Shown: one piece after another, positions 1-11,700 of the stretch
How positions within the stretch are numbered: position 1 is the stretch's first letter
Layout: the number at the start of each line of letters is the position of its first letter
Origin: Spirodela intermedia
Lineage: Eukaryota; Streptophyta; Magnoliopsida; Alismatales; Araceae
NCBI GenBank assembly: GCA_902729315.2
Contig: LR746265.1
Location: forward strand, 2,584,892 to 2,648,891
Length of the DNA stretch: 64,000 bases
Direction: 5' to 3'
Program-made: the position numbers and the translations under genes
The notes under the pieces: generated by a model
What the model was told of the DNA's origin: nothing
Databases searched by the model: none
The model's input: the letters and a program-made list of their open reading frames with translations, nothing else

Positions 1-560
1 TTATGTTAAATGAAGCTATTAACTAAAAGGTGGGGGCCCAAATTCACGCGTGTCAAAAGGTGGGCAGTTGGGATATAGCGATCATCCGCACGTGCGGTCA
101 CAGTCCACGGGAAGACGTTGTTTATTTAGAGACGGTGGGCCGGCCCAACTGTTGGCCCAATCCGGAATTTCTTTGCGGCGGGCGGCCGGGGGTGGGGGGG
201 AGGGGGGGGGGAGGGGATGTCTGTGGGCGACGAGGTTTTCTACTCTTCACGGATAAGATGGGGACACCGGCGGCCGGAATCCGGTGACCGTCATCAAAGT
301 CCACCGGCAAATCACCGCCGTCGAATGAGAGCAATGTTCTCGCGGAGGCCGCGCAGCTCCCCGTCGGTAACTATACGACGACGTTAGTCTTGTTCTAGAA
401 GCCAGGAGTGGATCCTTATCCGAACTCGTCTTCTTCCTCCCAGAGCTAGGGTTTCTTTTTTCGACCAAACCGAGCTTGCTCCAGCGGGTATAAATGGCCG
501 TCTAGCGGACTCCCAGAGCTCCACTCCCCTCATAGTCCATTTTTCTCTGGCTCTTTCGAT
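1..560 (+). promoter_or_regulatory. Upstream region of the DUF3700 gene
   Basis: No gene is seen here. The stretch holds a perfect 12-bp palindrome, CCGCACGTGCGG, at 86-97 with an ACGT core of the G-box/ABRE kind, and a second palindrome, TGGGCCGGCCCA, at 136-147 followed by GGCCCA at 154-159 (site II type elements). A G-rich run lies near 190-215. A TATA box, TATAAAT, lies at 489-495, about 110 bp before the ATG at 606, which is a normal distance. Roles of the elements are inferred from their sequence only. Confidence 0.5.
489..495 (+). promoter_or_regulatory. TATA box of the DUF3700 gene
   Basis: TATAAAT in a GC-rich setting, 111 bp upstream of the ATG at 606. This predicts a transcript start near 520-525 and a 5' leader of about 80 nt. 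Confidence 0.6.
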
Positions 561-605
561 CTTGCGTTCTGTGTTTCAGTAGGGTTCCGTGGAGATTTGG
601 CGAAG

Positions 606-1889
606 ATGTTGGCCATATTCCACAAGACGTTTGCGCATCCGCCGCAGGAGCTCAACAGCCCCACAGCGGGCGGCTTGCGGGTGCCGAAGAACCCGGAAGA
701 GATCTTGAAGGCGTTTCACGCCGCCCACCCGGAACAGTCCTTCTCGGCCAACTTCAGCGGCGGCGCCGCCCTGGCTTGCACCACCTCCATCCGCCAGATA
801 ACAGTCCACAGGAGGTATCCTCTCTCGTCCATCCTCGTTGCGTCGGATCCTGCATCTTTCTTTGTTGTCCTCTATTTATCTGGGGAAATGTGGATCGGGG
901 CGGAGGCTGGACGTCCCTAGAGTTTTCCTTTGGTGCACGAGACCAGGAGAAGTGGATCGAATTTCTCAGATCTGGTCCGCCAATGGAGCCCCGAGAACAG
1001 ATCGGCCGAAATGGGAACGAGATCCACCGCGGATCTCGGCTTCTTTTTTCTCAAACGGATGGAAATCATGTAGATCTGAGGGATCTCCCCGTCCCTTGGC
1101 AACGCCTCGCAGTCCTAGGCTCCTCACACTTGGGATCTCCCCCTCTACGCAGGTTGTTCTGTAGCTTCGACGACATCTACTGCCTCTTCTTCGGGAGCCT
1201 TGACAACCTCAGTGCTCTGATAAAGCAGTACGGACTGAGCAAGGCCACCAACGAAGCCCTCCTCGTCATTGAGGCCTACCGCACTCTTCGCGACCGCGGG
1301 CCGTACCCGGCGGACCAGGTCGTCAAGGACCTCAGCGGCAGCTTCGCCTTCATCGTCTACGATAACAAGGCCGGCACCGTCTTCGCCGCACTGGTACGGC
1401 CTCGGTGATCATCCCCCCCTTTCCACCTCCCTTCCCTTCTCTTCCTTCCCAGATCCTGAAGCGCCGGGGGTTCCCTTTCCTTTGCATGCAGAGCGCTGAT
1501 GGAGGGGTGCCCTTGTTCTGGGGCCTGGCTGCGGAAGGATCCGTGGTGATCTCCGACGAAGTGGAGATAATCAAAGGCGGCTGCGGCAAATCCTTCGCTC
1601 CTTTCCCCAGTGGTATGTACCAGGAGTTGTGATCCCTGCGCCGCCGGGAGCGCGCGTAATCTGACGGTCTCCTCCCCCGCCGGTGGTTGCAGGTTGCATG
1701 TTCCACAGCGACGGAGGGCTGAGGAGCTTCGAGCACCCGATGAACAGGATGAAGGCGATGCCGAGGGTGGACAGCGAGGGCGTCATGTGCGGGGCCAACT
1801 TTAAGGTGGACGCGTACTCCCGCATCAACAGCATGCCCCGCGTCGGCAGCGCCGCTGACTGGACCACCTGGGACGAAGCCCAGCCATAG
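606..1889 (+). CDS. Stem-specific protein TSJT1-like / aluminium-induced protein with YGL and LRDR motifs (DUF3700)
   Basis: Four exons: 606-814, 1153-1393, 1492-1612, 1693-1889, giving 255 residues with phases that join cleanly (for example G|GT making Gly before CMFHS). The protein starts MLAIFHKTFAHPPQELNSP and shows the family hallmarks QYGL (YGL at 96-98) and TLRDR (115-118), then GPYPADQVV and, near the end, FEHPMN and PRVDSEGV. This matches the Arabidopsis At3g15450/At4g27450 group almost line by line and is of usual length. The fold is related to class II glutamine amidotransferases, but the biochemical activity is not established. Family members respond to dark, sugar starvation, auxin or metals; here the upstream region has an ACGT palindrome, which fits. 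The gene converges on TRAPPC13 with a 1.4-kb spacer. The call is firm; the molecular function is not known. Confidence 0.93.
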
Positions 1890-1983
1890 CCGCTGCCACC
1901 GCCCTTCTCCCTCTTCGGCTGCAAGCTCGATCGACCCTCCATGAGCGTTGTATAGCTGCTCTGCGTTTGCGCTCCTCCCCCTT

Positions 1984-2005
1984 CTCTCTCTCTCTCTCTC
2001 TCTCT
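1984..2005. repeat. (CT)11 microsatellite
   Basis: Uninterrupted CT dinucleotides about 95 bp after the stop codon of the DUF3700 gene, probably in its 3' UTR. Confidence 0.9.
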
Positions 2006-2149
2006 GAGATTGGTAGCTGGCTGCTCAACAGTCTCCTCCGTGACCGCTGGATCTTCCATTTTACCTCGGAGGTCTGTTATTAGGCCTCTTAGAGCCCAGT
2101 GGGCCGGCCCGTCAAGGTCAACCCCCCCCCCCTCCGAGATTAATGACAG

Positions 2150-2790
2150 TGATTACGGTTTCGGCGATATTACGCAATAATGTGGATGATTAAAATCGTA
2201 TGTGTTTAAAAAGTAATTTGTCTTGATTCCCCATTGGTCGAACGTACGGCTGACTCGTCGCGGAATTCTGAGGCGCACGTTCCAGTGTGCCCGCGGTGTA
2301 TAGGGCGTCCGCCTTCAGCGGAGGGGTCTGCAGTCTGGTGCACACCCTCCTCATCGGTGTTCCGAGTGGGGACGGTCACGATTGCGTAAATAATTATTCG
2401 TAATTATACCCAGAGTTATTGGAATTAAAAGCTGTTTCGGCGTTTACTGTTCGTCTTGATCCCCGATTGGTCGCACGTGCGCTGACTCTCGCGGGTTGCA
2501 ATGGATACTTGAGATCACATTCCAGTGCCACGCAGTGGATGAGGCGTCCGCCTTCTGGGGAGGTCTGCGGTCTGGTGTACCCTCTTCCGGTATTGAAAAT
2601 TCTCTGTGGACGGTCACGATTTCGTAAATAATTGCTCGCACTTGATTATTCGTAATTATACGCGGAGTTATTGGAATTAAAGACTGCTCTCGCGTTTACT
2701 GTTCGTCTTGACCTCCGATTGGTCGCACGTCCGGATATTTTTCAATGCGCACGTGCAGTTGCCCCGCCTTCTGGGGTGGAGCCCGAGGTC
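2150..2790. repeat. Degenerate tandem repeat, unit about 230-250 bp, two copies plus partial ends
   Basis: The phrase GTCTTGAT..CC.ATTGGTCG.ACGT recurs near 2219, 2450 and 2706. Between copies the same ordered blocks return: TTCCAGTG, then GGCGTCCGCCTTC, then GTCTG..GTCTGGTG, then GGACGGTCACGAT, then CGTAAATAATT, ATTCGTAATTATAC, AGTTATTGGAATTAAA and GCGTTTACTG. Copy A runs about 2217-2447, copy B about 2448-2700, and a partial copy C starts at 2701. Part of a preceding copy can be seen from 2160. The copies differ by many substitutions and small indels, so the duplication is not recent. No coding frame runs through it. Confidence 0.75.
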
Positions 2791-2875
2791 ATCGTCTTGA
2801 CAAATCCATCTCCACTCCCGAAGTGGACGTGGCTGCCGACTCTACAACGCCGCAAAGTAGTCAACGGGTAAATTC

Positions 2876-2897
2876 CTCTCTCTCTCTCTCTCTCTCT
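2876..2897. repeat. (CT)11 microsatellite
   Basis: CT dinucleotides in the spacer downstream of the tandem repeat. Confidence 0.85.
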
Positions 2898-3287
2898 ACT
2901 GCTATAAATCCGGTCAGATGTGTCGGAATAATACTACGATGATTGAGAACCTATGTAAACACTTTGGTCCTGGTCAACTGACTTCGAATCGGATCAAACA
3001 CACGAATTCACCCGAAACAGGATTGTAGTTAAAATCAATGGATTCTCTAATCTTTGCCAACTGACCTTGAAGCGGATTAAACCAACGGATTCACCCAGAG
3101 CGAGAGTAGTCCTCACCTAACGAGCCGAAGATGTCAGAAAACGGGAAAGTCAAAGTTGGGCCTCCAAAGAATCTCAACGCGGGCTGTGCATGCATCACAC
3201 ACCTAAGATGGGGTTGACTTCTCTTGAACTTCTGGCTGGCTCCCAGATTGACAGGGAAGCCGCTTGCCGAGGAGGCCAGGAGATGAG

Positions 3288-6200
3288 TCAATGGGAACTC
3301 ACAAATACCTGCAGTGATTGCATAACCCGAGAAGGTGAAGCGGGCCCGGCCTGCGGCGTTGATAATCCTACGGGTGGAAGTGCGTGAAGTCAACGTTGCT
3401 ACTGACCTCCATATCTGGCAATGTGTCAAGAAGATCCGTAGTCTGGGCATCGGAGACTTTGATCCCTGAGATCTTCTGGACCCCACTGCGAACAGCCATC
3501 ATACTCTGCGGAGAGTGCATCAGAAAGATATCTCAGTCGTTCGTGGCACTAAGGAGCAGTGACGGGAGGAATGGCACAGGCGGTACATAACCGCAGCTAT
3601 GCGGGGAATCAGAGCAGGATAACCATTTATAGTAAGAAACCACGACCATTTTTGGGATAAAAGATGGGTGTTCTCTCACCAGCTCAACTTCTGTGGAACT
3701 GGAAGCCTCGAGCTGCGGCAAGATCTGAATGAGTCGAGAAAGAAGAAAAAAATGGCATTAATTTATGAAGATTGACATACCACTTCGACTAATAATATAA
3801 CAATAAACTCCTTTAAAAGAGGCAAAAATATTCAAGGCTCTCTATGTTGACCAATTTGGACTCTCTAAGCAGGGTCGGCTGGCCTAGCAGGGAGGATCTA
3901 GAGGGTCAAGGAGGGTCAAACGAGGGTTGACCCGAGGCAGCCAGTCAAAGCATTGGAGAAAAAGCAGAGGTGTAAAACCTCAGAGATTTCCACGCTGGGG
4001 CAGAAGTAGAAAGAAGTTCCACGGGGTGAACATGCTTGAGAAGGAAATATCCTACCATTCTGCGGAAGAAGAGGATCAAGAGGATACAGAGTTGGAGAGG
4101 GATTGACAGACAAATCCATTTTATACATATCGCGATCAAAGATCAGTGCGGAATATAAAGCAAGAGAAGCTCAGCCATGGACATCAGGGGACAGTTTTTC
4201 TACGGGAGCAGACCTGTTTTTCCATGCCATTAACCATCATTGCTCTCTCTTCAGTGGAATCATCTTCGGATACACAAACCTCAAGAGGCCCCATTCTTCT
4301 GTCGGTCTGGTTCATGAGCCTTAAACGAACCTGAAAAGGATATAATGTTAGTTGCATGGCCTGTGAAAAGGATACACAAGATGCAAGATACCGTCAATTC
4401 CACTAAGATTTGAAATTCTTTTTTTTTGGGGGGGGGGGGGTTAGGCAGTTCGATGAGGAGGAATTGGTCTCATGGAAGCGTGAATGATCATTGGTCGATC
4501 GTCTAAGTGCAACGCCGGAGATTCGATTTTTTAAATTTTAGTCAGCAAAGATTCATCATAAAAAATGATTTACCAAGAACGGTCTTGCTACGGTGATGGT
4601 AGATGGAACATCCAAGACTTGGATATCGATTTCCTTCCGTGTTATAGCCTGCAAAAGAGAAGGTGATGGTGATAGAAGAATATGTTCATATACAAATGTT
4701 GAAAATGAAACCAAAGTATCATGAAAATATGTTGATTTCGCTGTCAGCTCATGGATAATGTTGAGTATAGATCCTAAGGATAATGAATGCGGGAATGGCC
4801 AGTACGCAGAGCAGAGCGTATGCTTACAGTGCCAAGTATCTGCTGAGTTTGGAGACGTCCAGGCTCACCCAAGTTTGTGCGCCACGTGATCTGAAGCTTC
4901 CCCAGAACATTGCTCCCATCGAGCTTCATGTGTCCAGACTCATTCAATGGCTGCATCAGCTGATAGAGAAAATTGTGGATCCCTCCGCCTGCTCTTATGA
5001 GAAGTGGAGGGCTAAATATTTCTCTATTCACAAAGTAAACAACCCAGAAAAAAGATGATAATAATCAGGGCAGCATGATTCGCAATCACTGAGAAAAATA
5101 ACCAAAAAAATTTACACATGAGCGAGTTTGGGATCACGGTCACACAACCTAGTCGATGAATCTTTTCCAGAAGAATAATCATCGGCTTTTAAAAGTGTTG
5201 CAGTCCAAGTTTGTGCCGGCTCAAACTCCACTTGATCCATATGTAGGTTGGATTTTGTGTGATTCTCAATGCAGACCTCCAAGAATGTCTTCTCCTGAAT
5301 AAGAAGAATATCTTAGTAACAGGCGAAACTAACTGGATACGATCCAAAAGAAACATGAATGCGGTGTCAGATAAGTATTGGACGAACACGAGTTTCTCAA
5401 TAACACAAATATAGTATCCAACAAGATCATGCATAAAAACGGAGACATGCATGTCTGTGTACACACATAAATAAAGGGTAACCATTTCATGAGGATCTTC
5501 AATGGATGAGTTTGAGCGGATAAACTCATAACATAGATCTTACATAGTACGCCCTACGTAGATCTCAGCAAAACAGTTACAGAGAAGATGTGGGTTTCAC
5601 CTTTCCAGGATTTTTATTTCCAGAAGCACACATTTTACTCATTCAAAGTGTCTTCAGATCTTTAACAACAAAACGTTTCCATGGTCCACCAGAACTCAAA
5701 TCTATAGTATATCACTTCAATGGCTAACATACTGATTTAATACCTGTGCATTTGATTGGAGAAGATAGTAGGATTTGGGTGATGATGAATGACAGATGCC
5801 AACTTAAGGGATTCTTAATGGCTATGTTGGCTGTTTTTTTTTCCAATGTAACAGCATTCATCTCTCCCCTAAGATCAAAAAAGAACGGAACTTCTAGTAT
5901 GCAGTCTCCTCACATATGCGAATAAGTATCTGATCTGCCCTGACACGAGTGAAAGCGCAAGAGTGACATAGCCCCTAAAAAGTGATCGGCTTCTCGCAAC
6001 AAATAGTTCTGATAGCGTCATTTACATAGGACTCTGTACCAGCAAGCAGTAATCTGGTGTTTCCTGCATAATAACTTGATAGCAGATGGATCAAGACGAC
6101 AAAAAATCAGTTCTATTTTGTCGTCTAATTAATATGCGCCAACTCTAAATATGCATATTTTTCAACTCTCAATACCAGATCATCCATCTAGAAAAATAAC

Positions 6201-8238
6201 ACAGATTATGAGGACTTACAACCAAAGTCCAGTTATATTCTAGCTTGAACGTACCTTCACAGACCGCACCTGCACAAAAAGGGATAGCATCAAACATCAA
6301 GCACAGGATACAAGTAGGTGAAGCAGAAATGGAAAGCAACAATAAGGCCAGGCTAAAACATGCTATACATGGATGTGAAAATCCACTACAAATGATGCAG
6401 AAGGTTCAAAGAAAAGCACCTTTGTTCTAACAGAAATTGGGTTTGCAACCACAAACTTGAAAAATTGCGGGAGATATTTACGTTCACTCTCTCCATCATT
6501 GTACATAGCGGAGCAAACTAGGCTAGAGTAAATAAGAAATAATTTAATAAGTCCGTAGAACTGGACAAAACATGTTTTCATTAAGTAAATAATAAAAATT
6601 CAGTTGACAGACGTAACCTACGTGTGGGGTCCCAGTTCCTTCACATCATGTTCAACAATGAAATCATATCGTCCTCCTGATCTTATGGATTCGACAGGTG
6701 TTTTTGAAGTGTCCAATAGGACTATTCTTTGCCTTTCCGTTTGAATTTCTGCCTGCATCATACATAATTTTCCACCAGAAAAAAGTAAATATAATTTTCG
6801 TAAAAAATTAATCTATGTTATAGGGGAATGAAGTCGTTAGGCCAATCACGTGTCATTTTAACGCATCGTCTGCATATGAGCCTTGTTTTCCAGTTACGCT
6901 CGTTATGGAGACCAATAGCATGAAACGCATCCGAGGACTGCATATATGATGATGGACAGGATGGAAAAATTACTTCTGGAAAAAATCCTAGCCAACTACT
7001 AAATGAAATTAAGCGTTAGGCCCTGAAGTAGTCTACCAATCGTTGATTAAGTAATACTTATAAGTCAAAAAAGGGAATGGTTTGAGTAAAGCCAATGCAG
7101 TAACCTATCATGTTCTCAGTTCTTATTAATCGTGTCTACCAAAAATTTTAACCTTATCTGTCCTATTGAATGTCCTCATTGGCACATTTTGAGTTTCCAG
7201 CTTCCTGGAACTGTCGATATTAGTCATATCCAGGTAAGAGATTCAGCATGAAAAAAATCCCTTCCCTTTTACCGAAAGGTGGCGGTAGTCAGCAGATCAC
7301 ACGACCTTGCAAGGCTGACTTAGATAACAGGAAGAGAAAGAAGAGTTAATCATCCAAAGGCCAAAGAGAGCTCTCCTTCTAATGATTGAGAGGGCGAAGA
7401 CTGAGCTAATCGCGGATTTCAATGCTACTCGTCTTGTATGTTTTGCATTCTATGCTACTCCCTATATGCTTTGGCTGAAAATGTGGCTCATCTAGCAGAT
7501 TAGGAGTGAGAGAAAAATGACAGGTGACGAGGTTTCCACCCTGTGGTCCTGATGGAAGCTCTTTTTTCAAAAAAGACGGAACTCTAGACGGAACTCTCCT
7601 AGTACTCTTCAGATCCATCTAAGACGGAACACTAGACAATCAATAAGAACAAGTGCGGCATTCTGACCTCATCGTTGATCACAAATCCAAGCATTACCAT
7701 GTCTAGACTGGTCCCAGGAGAGTTCAGAATACCTTGATCACGACATCCCTTGCTTCGAAATTGGAGCTGTTGTTAACGCTGACGTAGCTGCAGAAAGTCT
7801 CCCCCAAATAGATCGCGCTGAGCGCACATCGACGTACACGGGCAAGGAAAGGCAGACAAAATCAGCGCCAAAAAAAGAGGATGATCAACCCAAAGCAACA
7901 AAAGGTGCCGGGGCTCACCCAAAGGATTGAGGAAGCATGAGGAAGCCTGGGAGAGCCATGGCGTCGGTCGGATCCTGGAGCTGGAAACGGCCGCGAAAGC
8001 TGAAATCGCCTTCGAAGGCACTGCCGAGTTCTTCGCCCGAGGCAGTGGCGACAGAGGCCACTCCCTTATCGAGTAGGTGGGTTGGCACGCGGTGATCATC
8101 AAAGAGGTCCTCGCCGGCAAAGAGGTCGAATGGATCGAGGCGGAGGACTGTCTCCTCCACCTGGAAGGAAGGACGGCACAATCTCATCACCCGGAACGCC
8201 AACGAGTGCTGCGACGAGGACTGCTGCGGGCTCGACAT
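3288..8238 (-). CDS. TRAPPC13: Trafficking protein particle complex subunit 13 (TRAPPC13)
   Basis: Twelve exons on the minus strand: 7919-8238, 7733-7817, 6622-6752, 6420-6522, 6255-6269, 5149-5294, 4828-5023, 4574-4648, 4214-4330, 3680-3724, 3407-3505, 3288-3308. They total 1353 nt, 450 residues plus stop, and all phases agree. Landmarks match the Arabidopsis protein At2g47960: SLAFRVMRLCRPSF at the N-terminus, LPQSFGAIYLGETFCSY, TERQRIVLLDTSK, GGRYDFIVEHDVKELG, ERKYLPQFFKFVVANP, LIRAGGGIHNFLYQL, and GKLQITWRTNLGEPGRLQTQ. The family (DUF974) belongs to the TRAPP II/III vesicle-tethering complexes at the Golgi and in autophagy. The start at 8238 (MSSPQQSSS) directly precedes the conserved SLAFRVM block. 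Odd features are a 15-nt exon coding VRSVK and a 21-nt last exon coding VFVSSH. MED16 lies upstream on the same strand about 500 bp away; the two are probably separate transcripts. Confidence 0.95.
4427..4540. other. TRAPPC13 intron segment with a G run and a weak SINE-like stretch
   Basis: A T/G homopolymer run near 4421-4440 is followed by a stretch ending in GAGATTCGATTTTTT near 4518-4532. This faintly recalls a pol III box B followed by T residues, and a possible box A lies about 50 bp earlier. There are no clear terminal duplications, so this is only a weak suggestion of an old SINE. Confidence 0.15.
6255..6269 (-). other. 15-nt micro-exon of TRAPPC13
   Basis: Between GTGCAG and GTACGT lie exactly five codons, V-R-S-V-K. 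The preceding exon ends in phase 0 after SVRTK and the next begins in phase 0 with EKTFLE. Arabidopsis TRAPPC13 reads KVRVVKETTFLE at this point, so the micro-exon restores the conserved sequence. Skipping would keep the frame. Confidence 0.88.
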
Positions 8239-8735
8239 GGCGGGCGAAGGGCTCCTCCACCACCACCGGAATCTCCACCCACAGTGACCCGCGTTCCTCC
8301 GGGGCAGAATTTTCCTCCCGTCGGCCGGTGAGTTTGTTTTACTAAAAATGTAACGAATGTAGAACCCACTCCTGAGATTTAAATTGATACCCACATACCT
8401 TAGAATTTGCCCAATTACCCCCCTCAAGCACTACCTCATCACTACCCACATAAAAACGATATTTATATATATACCACTAACAACTACGTAGAACTCGATG
8501 ACGGTTGGAAGGCAGTTTTTAAGGGGTATTTAACAAATTATCCCTAACTTGAAGGGAGAAGTATGTATATACGCCAAAAAGGTGGGTTTCTCTGACGTTT
8601 AAGTCGTTGTCGAAGGGGTTTTGTAAAAAAATTAAATTCCAAATGATCTTTATCACTACTCCTTATCACCACAAACAATAGGAAGAAGGGGCGAGAGACT
8701 GCCATGGGAGGAGACCATGAAGCTTTTCCCCTGCA
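8239..8735. other. Spacer between TRAPPC13 and MED16 (same strand)
   Basis: It is GC-rich next to the TRAPPC13 start (promoter and 5' leader on the minus strand) and AT-rich from about 8340. No extra gene is seen. The MED16 3' UTR should occupy the right part. Confidence 0.5.
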
Positions 8736-11700
8736 CTAGACAACGCGGACCCAGCTTCCGCCGCACATGGGGCACCCGTAGGCCCACCGGCTGATCCACC
8801 ACGCCTCGCGCTCGTTGGCGGCGCCGCTCGAGCTCCCGGGCGGTGCAAACGCCGCCGTCTGCCGCAGGCACCTGACGCACTGCGCCGGAGGAAGCAAGAA
8901 GAAGAAACAGAGAGAAGCAACTCAGCGTCCGCCATTAGGGCAAGCTCTGGATGAGAGAGAAGCGGATGGCGTACCTTGTACCAGACCCCGTCCAGGCCCG
9001 TCTTCCAGACGGCGGTGACGACGTCCCTGCGGGATCCCATGATGCCGAGGTAGGACCCGAGACCCACCGAGGTCTTCAGGCCGAACGCCGCGTCTCTCTC
9101 GGACAGCCTGCGCTTCCTCGGCCAGATGCCCTGCCCGCCATTGTAGCCCTCGAAGGTGATCGAGGAGTTGAGGCCGTGGGGATCGGCGGCGGCGCTCTGG
9201 CCGGATGCGCCACCGTCCAGGGGGCATAGATCCTCCGGGTCGGACCAAGGGCCGCCGAACATGTTCCGGCGGTGCCATTCTTCCGCAGGAGGATGGAGTT
9301 CCAGCTCGCGCAGCAGCAGCCCAGCCGCATCTGCGCCTCTAGGGCGGGGCATATTCTGATCACGGAAACAAGGTTAGTACCATATACATGTTCAGACCTA
9401 TAGCATGTGGATTTTTACGGCAATTCCCAGAGATGAGAACGAGACAAGAACAAAAATCAGATCTTTTCTGAAATTCCCCGAGGAAGAGTACTGTTCGGGA
9501 TACCATTTGGCATCAAAATGGATAATTCGAAGAGAAAAAATGATTTCTTTTATGCCCAGCTATTTCTTCCTCCAGCCAGCGTAATTATTGTGATTATTAC
9601 AGAGTTTGGTCGACGAGTCAGCGGGTTAGATACCTGGATATGTGGGCCGAGGGATGCTTCCACAACCTCGGGCAGCACGGTGTAGTTGCCGTCGATGTAA
9701 TGCAAACGAATGATTATGTTGTTGGACCCCACCTGAGAGACTGGCAATGGGTGGGCTAGGGCAGCTGTCCGCCGACAGAGATCAACGAGTATAAGAAAAA
9801 GAACCTTCACCTGCAAGCAACAGGGAATAATGCTTTATATCCAACATGGAGATGATCTAAAGACCATGCAAAGCGTCTCAAACACATGAAGAGCTTCGGA
9901 ATCACATGAAATCTGAAAAGATGAGAGGAAGGGGGTCGATAAAAGGTTAAAAAGAGAGAAGGAAATGAGACCCATTGTGCTAAAAAAGAGAAAGAAAGTC
10001 AATTGGTTATCGTCTTGTATGAGCCGCCTGCAACAGCGCCGCCAAATTTCTTTTACAGATATAATCGACTGGCAAGAGACAAGGCAGTTCATATGTGGGC
10101 ACCCCTGGAGATTCATTCACACATTAGCTGCACAAAGAAACTATTCAATTTATGTATATTATGCTTCACATTCCTTTGATCAAATGATGATTCCCAGTGA
10201 TCATTTTATCTTCTCGAGTTAATTCTAGCGATAATGATCATCTGCTGAAGAGGATCCTGGGCAACGAAATAGATGGAAGAAAGAGCCCCAGAATGATCGA
10301 ATCCCCCCCTCTGGGCTTGTTCTTCCATGTTTGGCTTGCGCTTGTTCTTCCATGTACTATCAATCATTCAGCTCAACCAATTTCATGAAGACGGATCATC
10401 TGCTGAAGAGGATCCTGGACAACGAAATGGATGGAAGAAAGAACCCCGGAAAACTATCCCCGGAAAGAACCCCTGGACAACGAAGTAGGATAGCTCTATA
10501 ATTGAAAAAATAAGAGCCAGAATGAGCAGTGATTACCTCCTCTGATGTGTATCCTTGACCGGCGTTTCCGGAACCTGATCTTGAAGACCGCGCAGCCGTG
10601 GCTTCATCCTGGCCCTTTGCCCCAAGAGCAACCTGCCCAGGCCTTCCAGACTGTACTTCGCCCACAGCAGGTCGTGCTGCAGGGCCACCTTCTTCCGCCT
10701 TGGCACCAGCAATGGCTTGGGCTTTTTGCAAGGAGGAATCAGGGTTCTTCTGAGCAGTACCCATGAAACGAGGTAACTGCCTCCGGCGGAAGATCAAACA
10801 GAAGAGAAGAAGTTGGCATAGTCTATGGAGAAAATGGCAGTCTCCAATGAGTCTGACAGCAGGTGTCCCGGGAAAGGTCCCCGTATTAATACTTATTGGT
10901 ATGAAGGAAGATGGCCCGCTCACAGGGCTTGGTGCTGTAGATGAAACCCCATCGGCTGTACTGCTGATTTTAGCTATGGCTCCCTGCACCCATGCCTGCA
11001 TTTGGGAGCTCCCAGTGGTGGTCGTCGTTCCACCTTGGCTTCCTGGAACATGAATTAGAAATTTACTATAAATGATTAACTTAATTAAACTGAGATAAAA
11101 AGTGATTAAATAAATAAGCAAAAATTGACAAAAGACTGACAGATCGAAAAAATTAACATGCAGGGAAACAATGGAATAAGTAATAATATTCTAGATATCC
11201 ATCTCAAAAAATTCATGAATAGAATGAACTGGTCCAAAAGGGCTATGGCTTTGGATACACTATGTACATGACAGGGTAAAAGATGCTAGACAAATAAAAG
11301 AAAATTGCAGTTTCTATCCCCCTCCAAAGTACTACGTACAAATCCTTCACAGGAGTACCATGACTTCTCGATTGTCTGCAATGAATGAGAACAAGAGAAA
11401 GAGAGAGTACACTATATCGCTTTAGGAGTAAGATCATAGTATCACGGCAGAGTCTCTGCCTATTCTGAACAAATGGAATGTCATTTAGTAAAAAAGAAAA
11501 AGAAAAAGAAAAAGTGTTCCACTGACCTTGACTTGATGATGGAGATGCAGAACTGTGTGCAGCATTTGCAGCCATATTTCGGGCAGTGCCTGCACTAGCA
11601 GAGGTGACAGCATGACTTGCCAAAGTGCGGCAAAAGCTTGCATAACGTCGCAAGCGTGTGATGAAATGCGATGCCAAATCAAGGACAGCATCAACATATG

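Larger units (their letters stand above)
1890..3287. other. Intergenic spacer between two convergent genes, with a tandem repeat
   Basis: This is 3' flank of both neighbours. It holds a CT tract at 1984-2005 in the probable 3' UTR, a degenerate tandem repeat at about 2150-2790 (separate entry), and a second CT tract at 2876-2897. No coding frame here resembles a protein I recognise. Confidence 0.6.
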
